NCBI RefSeq assembly: GCF_023556335.1
Contig: NZ_JAIKTS010000001.1
Coordinates: 1,612,001 to 1,676,000, forward strand
Length of the DNA stretch: 64,000 nucleotides
Direction: 5' to 3'
Source: Stenotrophomonas mori
GTDB lineage: Bacteria; Pseudomonadota; Gammaproteobacteria; Xanthomonadales; Xanthomonadaceae
Below are positions 59,309 to 64,000 of the stretch, piece by piece (the stretch's first letter is position 1; every line of letters starts with the position of its first letter). Below the pieces are notes generated by a model. It was given only the letters and a program-made list of their open reading frames with translations. It had not been told where the DNA came from and did no database searches. Both the position numbers and the translations under genes were made by a program.

Positions 59309-59836
59309 TTACGCCTTCTTGGCTTCCTTGCGAATGATGTTCTCACCGACGTACTTCACACCCTTGCCCTTGTAGGGCTCCGGCGGACGGTAGCCGCGGA
59401 TCTTGGCGGCGACTTCGCCGACCACCTGCTTGTCGGCGCCCTGCACGACGACTTCCGTCTGCGACGGGGTCGACAGGGTGATGCCTTCCGGCGCCACGAA
59501 CACCACCGGGTGCGAGAAGCCCAGCGACAGGTTCAGGTCCTTGCCCTGCATGGCGGCGCGGTAACCCACGCCCACCAGCTCCAGCTTCTTCTCGAAGCCT
59601 TCGGACACGCCATGGACCATGTTGGCCAGCAGCGAGCGGACGGTGCCGGTCAGCGCCGCGAAGGTATCGTCCTTCGGGTTCAGCGTGGCAACGCCGTTGT
59701 CCAGGGTGATTTCGACGCCGGCGGCCTTGTTCAGCGACAGGGCGCCCTTCGGGCCCTTCACGCTCACGGATTCCGGCTGGATGTTCAGTTCAACGCCCTT
59801 GGGCAGGTTGATCGGCTTCTTGGCTACGCGGGACAT
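59309..59836 (-). CDS. rplF: 50S ribosomal protein L6
   Basis: This 175-residue protein starts [20 protein letters not shown] and ends with [15 protein letters not shown] and IIRKEAKKA, typical of L6. Confidence 0.97.
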   Translation of the reverse strand: MSRVAKKPINLPKGVELNIQPESVSVKGPKGALSLNKAAGVEITLDNGVATLNPKDDTFAALTGTVRSLLANMVHGVSEGFEKKLELVGVGYRAAMQGKDLNLSLGFSHPVVFVAPEGITLSTPSQTEVVVQGADKQVVGEVAAKIRGYRPPEPYKGKGVKYVGENIIRKEAKKA

Positions 59837-59853
59837 GGTCTACTCCTTCTCGC

Positions 59854-60252
59854 TTAGGCCACGAAGCACAGGACTTCACCGCCGACGCCCTGCTGGCGCG
59901 CCTGCGCATCGGTCATGATGCCCTTGGAAGTGGAAATGATGGCGACGCCGAGGCCGTTGAGGACCTTCGGCAGTTCGCTCTTGCCGCGGTACTGGCGCAG
60001 GCCCGAACGCGAATAGCGCTTCAGGGTCGCGATGACCGGCTTGCCCTCGTAGTACTTCAGGACGATTTCCAGCTCGGCCTTGTTGTTTTCCAGCGCGTTG
60101 ACGCGCAGGTCGGTGATGTAGCCCTCGTCCTTCAGGACCTGGGCGATCGCCACCTTGATCTTGGACGACGGCGCCTTCACCGTCTGCTTGCCCACCGCGG
60201 CCGCATTCTTGATGCGGACCAGCAGGTCGGCGATGGGATCAGTCATGCTCAT
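59854..60252 (-). CDS. rpsH: 30S ribosomal protein S8
   Basis: This 132-residue protein starts [20 protein letters not shown] and ends with [20 protein letters not shown]. In E. coli S8 represses the spc operon. Here a terminator and TATAAT box precede it, so it may be the first gene of a separate transcript. Confidence 0.97.
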   Translation of the reverse strand: MSMTDPIADLLVRIKNAAAVGKQTVKAPSSKIKVAIAQVLKDEGYITDLRVNALENNKAELEIVLKYYEGKPVIATLKRYSRSGLRQYRGKSELPKVLNGLGVAIISTSKGIMTDAQARQQGVGGEVLCFVA

Positions 60253-60368
60253 GTGTCTACCTCTGAGTGCACCGATATCCGCTTTCGCGAAAATCTCGAG
60301 TTTTCCCGGAATGGGCCGGGGCCCTGTGTCGCGTGTCCCGCCCCGTTCCCAGGACGGGCAAGGGCGGG

Positions 60369-60374
60369 ATTATA
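60369..60374 (-). promoter_or_regulatory. -10-like box between rpsN and rpsH
   Basis: TATAAT on the minus strand lies a few bases beyond the intrinsic terminator at 60378-60407 and 117 bases before rpsH. No clear -35 hexamer: the upstream 17 bases fall inside the terminator stem. Candidate internal promoter. Confidence 0.45.
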
Positions 60375-60377
60375 CGA

Positions 60378-60407
60378 CAAAAAGTCCGACTGGCGTCGGA
60401 CTTTTTG
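60378..60407. terminator. Intrinsic terminator inside the spc ribosomal operon
   Basis: A 13-bp perfect stem (CAAAAAGTCCGAC and complement) with a four-base loop has A/T runs in the stem base on both sides, typical of a strong terminator. It lies between rpsN and rpsH, about 64 bases after the rpsN stop. Confidence 0.85.
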
Positions 60408-60470
60408 AATCGCTTCCCGCACCCGGCGGGAAGTCCGCCGGCCGGACCCTGCGGCCCGGCCGGTGGGGAG

Positions 60471-60776
60471 TTACCAGCTGGCCTTGCGCAGGCCCGGCAC
60501 GTCGCCACGCATGGTGGCTTCGCGCAGCTTGTTGCGGCCGAGGCCGAACTTGCTGTACACGCCACGCGGACGACCCGACAGCTCGCAGCGGTTGCGGTGG
60601 CGGCACGGCGACGAATCGCGCGGCAGCTTGGCCAGCTTGGTCGCAGCCTCGATCTTCTCGTCGTAGCTCGCGTCCACCGAGGACACGATCTTCTTCAGAG
60701 CCGCACGCTTCTCAGCGTACTTTGCGGCCAGCTTCTTCCGCTTGATGTCGCGGTTGACCATGGAGGTCTTTGCCAT
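60471..60776 (-). CDS. rpsN: 30S ribosomal protein S14
   Basis: This 101-residue zinc-independent S14 starts [20 protein letters not shown] and contains [18 protein letters not shown] and [18 protein letters not shown]. It has no CxxC zinc pair. Followed by an unusual 218-base gap with a terminator. Confidence 0.97.
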   Translation of the reverse strand: MAKTSMVNRDIKRKKLAAKYAEKRAALKKIVSSVDASYDEKIEAATKLAKLPRDSSPCRHRNRCELSGRPRGVYSKFGLGRNKLREATMRGDVPGLRKASW

Positions 60777-60794
60777 TTCGGTTTCCTCGACGGA

Positions 60795-61337
60795 TCAGTT
60801 GCGGAACGGGAACTTGAACGCTGCAAGCAGCGCCTTCGCTTCCGCATCGCTGTTGGCGGTGGTGGTGATGGCGATATCCATGCCGCGGATCGCATCGACG
60901 GCGTCGAAATCGATTTCCGGGAAGATGATCTGTTCCTTCACGCCCATGTTGTAGTTGCCGCGGCCGTCGAACGAACGCCCCGACACGCCGCGGAAGTCAC
61001 GCACGCGCGGCAGCGAGATGTTGATCAGGCGGTCGAGGAACTCGTACATGGTCTTGCGGCGCAGGGTGACCTTGCAACCGATCGGCCAGCCATCACGGAT
61101 CTTGAACGAAGCCACCGAGACGCGCGACTTGGTGACCACCGGCTTCTGGCCGGTGACCTTGGCCATGTCGGCCACGGCGTTCTCCAGGACCTTCTTGTTG
61201 GTGGCCGCTTCGCCGACGCCCATGTTGAGCGTGACCTTGACCAGCTTCGGCACTTCCATCGGATTGGTGTAGCCGAACTGCTTCATCAGCGCCGGCACCA
61301 CTTCTTCCTTGTAGATTTTTTCGAGACGGGGAGTCAT
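60795..61337 (-). CDS. rplE: 50S ribosomal protein L5
   Basis: This 180-residue protein includes [60 protein letters not shown] and [20 protein letters not shown]. It binds 5S rRNA. Confidence 0.97.
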   Translation of the reverse strand: MTPRLEKIYKEEVVPALMKQFGYTNPMEVPKLVKVTLNMGVGEAATNKKVLENAVADMAKVTGQKPVVTKSRVSVASFKIRDGWPIGCKVTLRRKTMYEFLDRLINISLPRVRDFRGVSGRSFDGRGNYNMGVKEQIIFPEIDFDAVDAIRGMDIAITTTANSDAEAKALLAAFKFPFRN

Positions 61338-61348
61338 CAGCTCATTCC

Positions 61349-61666
61349 TCAGGCGTCAATCGCCTCTCCGCTGGAGCGGAACACACGCAGTTTGCGTCCA
61401 TCCTCCAGCACCTTGAAGCCAACGCGCTCGCCCTTGCCCGAAGCCGGGTTCAGGACATTGACGTTGGAGATATGGATCGACGCTTCACGCTCGACCACGC
61501 CGCCGGCAACACCTGCCTGCGGGTTCGGCTTGGTGTGGCGCTTGACGATGTTCACGTTGGCGACGACCACGCGGTCGCCGTCGACGCGGACGACTTCGCC
61601 CTGCTTGCCCTTGTCCTTGCCGGTGTTGACGACGACCTGGTCGCCCTTCTTGATACGGTTAGCCAT
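61349..61666 (-). CDS. rplX: 50S ribosomal protein L24
   Basis: This 105-residue protein has the KOW motif [20 protein letters not shown] and [20 protein letters not shown]. Assembly initiator of the large subunit. Confidence 0.97.
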   Translation of the reverse strand: MANRIKKGDQVVVNTGKDKGKQGEVVRVDGDRVVVANVNIVKRHTKPNPQAGVAGGVVEREASIHISNVNVLNPASGKGERVGFKVLEDGRKLRVFRSSGEAIDA

Positions 61667-61682
61667 GATTATCTCCTGTCGC

Positions 61683-62051
61683 TCACAGCACTTCGGGAGC
61701 GAGCGAGACGATCTTCATGAACTTCTCGTTGCGAAGTTCACGGGTCACCGGCCCGAAGATGCGGGTGCCGATCGGCTCCTGCTTGCTGTTGAGCAGGACG
61801 GCGGCGTTGCCGTCGAAACGGATCAGCGAACCATCGGCGCGGCGCACACCCTTGCGGGTGCGGACCACGACGGCGTCGTACACTTCGCCCTTCTTGACCT
61901 TGCCGCGCGGGATCGCGTCCTTCACGGTGACCTTGATGATGTCGCCGATGTGGGCATAACGGCGCTTCGAGCCGCCCAACACCTTGATGCACATCACTTC
62001 CTTGGCACCGGAGTTGTCAGCGACGTCGAGGTAGCTCTGCATCTGGATCAT
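61683..62051 (-). CDS. rplN: 50S ribosomal protein L14
   Basis: This 122-residue protein starts [20 protein letters not shown] and includes [20 protein letters not shown] and [20 protein letters not shown]. Confidence 0.98.
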   Translation of the reverse strand: MIQMQSYLDVADNSGAKEVMCIKVLGGSKRRYAHIGDIIKVTVKDAIPRGKVKKGEVYDAVVVRTRKGVRRADGSLIRFDGNAAVLLNSKQEPIGTRIFGPVTRELRNEKFMKIVSLAPEVL

Positions 62052-62063
62052 GATTCAGGCTCC

Positions 62064-62333
62064 TTATTTCGCTGCGCGGGTGAGGACTTCCACCACCCGC
62101 CAGTTCTTGGTCTTGGACAGCGGCGCAATCTCGGTCACGCGCACGAAATCACCCTCGTTGCAGGTGTTCTCGGCGTCGTGGGCGTGCAGCTTGGTCGAGC
62201 GCTTGATGTACTTGCCGTACAACGCATGCTTGACCTGGCGCTCCACCAGCACGGTGACCGTCTTGTCCATCTTGTTGCTGACGACACGGCCTTCGACCGT
62301 GCGCAGCGTCTTGCTTTCGGTATTTTCGCTCAT
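62064..62333 (-). CDS. rpsQ: 30S ribosomal protein S17
   Basis: This protein of about 89 residues includes [40 protein letters not shown] and [17 protein letters not shown] 62333 is preferred because AAGG lies nine bases upstream; ATG 62342 in frame would overlap that site. Confidence 0.95.
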   Translation of the reverse strand: MSENTESKTLRTVEGRVVSNKMDKTVTVLVERQVKHALYGKYIKRSTKLHAHDAENTCNEGDFVRVTEIAPLSKTKNWRVVEVLTRAAK

Positions 62334-62344
62334 AGCAGCCATCC

Positions 62345-62530
62345 TTACTTCGTGCTGCCGATCAGGTGCTTGACGCGAGCGATCTCGCGGCGCACCCGGC
62401 GGGTTTCGTGGGTCTTCGGCAACTGGCCGGTGGCGGCCTGCATGCGGAGCGAGAACTGCTCCTTGCGCAGGTCGGTCAGGTGGGCCTTCAGTTCGTCGGC
62501 CGACTTCTCGCGGAGTTGTTTGATGTCCAT
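62345..62530 (-). CDS. rpmC: 50S ribosomal protein L29
   Basis: This 61-residue protein includes [20 protein letters not shown] and [20 protein letters not shown]. Its ATG overlaps the rplP stop (TGATG). Confidence 0.97.
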   Translation of the reverse strand: MDIKQLREKSADELKAHLTDLRKEQFSLRMQAATGQLPKTHETRRVRREIARVKHLIGSTK

Positions 62531-62943
62531 CAGCGCACCGTACGGGTCACGAAAGTGGTGGTGACCGAGAGCTTGGCCGACGCCAGGCGGAACGCCTCGC
62601 GCGCCACTTCCTCGGAGACACCCTCGATTTCATAGATCATGCGGCCCGGCTGGATCTGCGCGACCCAGTACTCCACGCCACCCTTACCGGCACCCATACG
62701 CACTTCGATGGGCTTCTTGGTGATGGGCTTGTCGGGGAACACGCGGATCCACATCTTGCCGCCGCGCTTGACGTAGCGGCTGATCGAGCGGCGGGCCGCC
62801 TCGATCTGGCGCGCGGTCAGCTGGCCGTGAGCGGTGGCCTTGAGGCCGTACTCGCCGAAGCTGACGGCATTCGCACTCCAGCTCAGGCCGTCGTTGCGGC
62901 CCTTGAACATCTTGCGGTATTTGGTTCGCTTGGGTTGCAACAT
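62530..62943 (-). CDS. rplP: 50S ribosomal protein L16
   Basis: This 137-residue protein starts [20 protein letters not shown] and includes [20 protein letters not shown] and [19 protein letters not shown]. Lies at the peptidyl transferase region. Confidence 0.98.
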   Translation of the reverse strand: MLQPKRTKYRKMFKGRNDGLSWSANAVSFGEYGLKATAHGQLTARQIEAARRSISRYVKRGGKMWIRVFPDKPITKKPIEVRMGAGKGGVEYWVAQIQPGRMIYEIEGVSEEVAREAFRLASAKLSVTTTFVTRTVR

Positions 62944-62948
62944 TGCCG

Positions 62949-63683
62949 TTACCTCGCTTCACGCGCCGGGCGCGACGGACGGTCGCCACGGTCACCGCGA
63001 TCGCCGCGATCGCCGCGCGGGCTGTCGTCCTGCTTCTCCTGGCCAACCTGGGCGAAATCGAAGATCTCACCCTTGTAGATCCAGACCTTGATGCCGATGA
63101 TGCCGTAGGTGGTGCTGGCTTCGGCGAATCCGTAGTCGATGTCGGCACGCAGGGTGTGCAGCGGCACACGGCCCTCGCGGTACCACTCCGAACGGGCGAT
63201 TTCAGCACCGTTCAAGCGGCCGGAGACGTTGACCTTGATGCCCAGCCCGCCCAGACGCATCGCATTGCCGACCGCGCGCTTCATGGCACGGCGGAACATG
63301 ATGCGGCGTTCCAGCTGCTGCGCGATCGACTCGGCAACCAGCTGCGCGTCCAGCTCCGGCTTGCGCACTTCGGTGACGTTGATGTGCGCCGGAACGCCCA
63401 TCACTTCGCTCACTTCCTTGCGCAGCTTCTCGATGTCCTCGCCACGCTTGCCGATCACCACGCCCGGGCGGGCGGTGTGGATCGTCACGCGCGCGGTCTT
63501 GGCCGGACGCTCGATCAGGATCTTGGAGATACCGGCCTGCGCCAGCTTCTTGCGAAGCATCTCGCGGACCTTCAGGTCGGCCGCCAGGTAGCTGGCGAAC
63601 TCGGCCTTGTTGGCGTACCACTTGGAGTTCCAGTCCTTGGCGATGCCGAGGCGGATACCAATCGGATGTACTTTGTGACCCAT
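62949..63683 (-). CDS. rpsC: 30S ribosomal protein S3
   Basis: This 244-residue protein starts [20 protein letters not shown], with KH domain [20 protein letters not shown] and C-terminal [15 protein letters not shown]. It ends in an Arg/Asp-rich repeat tail ([15 protein letters not shown]), a low-complexity extension longer than in E. coli. Confidence 0.98.
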   Translation of the reverse strand: MGHKVHPIGIRLGIAKDWNSKWYANKAEFASYLAADLKVREMLRKKLAQAGISKILIERPAKTARVTIHTARPGVVIGKRGEDIEKLRKEVSEVMGVPAHINVTEVRKPELDAQLVAESIAQQLERRIMFRRAMKRAVGNAMRLGGLGIKVNVSGRLNGAEIARSEWYREGRVPLHTLRADIDYGFAEASTTYGIIGIKVWIYKGEIFDFAQVGQEKQDDSPRGDRGDRGDRGDRPSRPAREAR

Positions 63684-63684
63684 C

Positions 63685-64000
63685 TTATTTGCCCTCGCCC
63701 ACGACCACGGTGATGTGGCTGGTGCGCTTGAGAATGCGCGTGCCGCGGCCCTTGGCCCGGGCCATGAAGCGCTTCAGCGTCGGACCCTCGTCGACCATGA
63801 TGGTCTTGACCTTGAGCTCGTCGACGTCGGCGCCCTGGTTGTTCTCGGCGTTGGCGATAGCCGACTCCACCACCTTCTTGATGAGGGCGGCGGCCTTCTT
63901 GTCCGAGAACTTCAGCAGGTTGACCGCACGCTCGGCCGGAAGGCCACGCACCTGGTCGGCGACCAGACGGGCCTTCTGCGGGGAGATGCGCGCGGTGCGC
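63685..64000 (-). CDS. rplV: 50S ribosomal protein L22 (5' end beyond window)
   Basis: The partial frame continues past position 64000. It reads [20 protein letters not shown] and [20 protein letters not shown], then [20 protein letters not shown], the conserved L22 core. Only the stop at 63685 is visible, one base before the rpsC start. An internal GTG should not be mistaken for the start. Confidence 0.96.
   Translation of the reverse strand, partial: RTARISPQKARLVADQVRGLPAERAVNLLKFSDKKAAALIKKVVESAIANAENNQGADVDELKVKTIMVDEGPTLKRFMARAKGRGTRILKRTSHITVVVGEGK

Overview
The window looks like chromosome of a Xanthomonadaceae gammaproteobacterium, most likely Stenotrophomonas or a close relative such as Pseudoxanthomonas. 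The evidence is GC-rich coding sequence, an OmpA/OprF-type porin, a homologue of the Stenotrophomonas peptide amidase Pam, and a standard gammaproteobacterial S10-spc-alpha ribosomal protein order. This is judged from recalled protein sequences; no database search was run.

Region 1 (about 1-26,716, everything on the minus strand) is a contact-dependent growth inhibition (CDI) two-partner secretion locus. It holds a CdiB/FhaC-type transporter, a 3,692-residue CdiA/FhaB-type effector and an adjacent small membrane immunity gene. Downstream lies a 13-kb array of displaced CdiA C-terminal modules. Reading away from cdiA these are: module 1 (filament scrap, toxin tail, intact immunity gene); module 2 (filament fragment, frameshifted toxin, intact immunity gene); module 3 (4.9-kb uninterrupted filament-toxin frame, immunity gene); module 4 (deleted and frameshifted filament, frameshifted toxin, intact immunity gene); a decayed toxin-tail/immunity pair; and module 5, which runs off the window. 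Toxin and immunity parts are visibly AT-rich beside the GC-rich filament fragments. A short repeat, AAGTGAA-N4-GRACCGYYATT, marks the module boundaries and occurs once as a perfect palindrome.

Region 2 (27,011-33,669): tdh and kbl, the two enzymes converting threonine to glycine, lie on the plus strand but are separated by a minus-strand sulfate ABC transporter operon (sbp-cysT-cysW-cysA).

Region 3 (33,773-36,623): two small exported proteins sharing a C-terminal motif, then an OmpA-family porin.

Region 4 (37,008-44,607): an alcohol dehydrogenase-family oxidoreductase, a YitT/YczE-like membrane protein, a 2,4-dienoyl-CoA reductase, a cell-wall hydrolase domain protein, a glutathione S-transferase, an M14 carboxypeptidase and an RluA-type pseudouridine synthase.

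Region 5 (44,721-52,580): malate dehydrogenase, cyclophilin, TypA/BipA, a DUF2127-like membrane protein, a Pam-like amidase lipoprotein, class II DAHP synthase and DsbB.

Region 6 (52,725-64,000): ribosomal proteins on the minus strand from rplV (partial at the window edge) to rplQ, including secY and rpoA. The cluster is interrupted by a strong intrinsic terminator followed by a -10-like TATAAT between rpsN and rpsH, and by hairpin-bearing gaps between secY and rpsM and between rpoA and rplQ.

The part most worth attention is the CDI array. It appears to be a store of alternative toxins in which most toxins are broken but four immunity genes remain open, with repeat structures and shared sequence blocks that could mediate toxin replacement by recombination.
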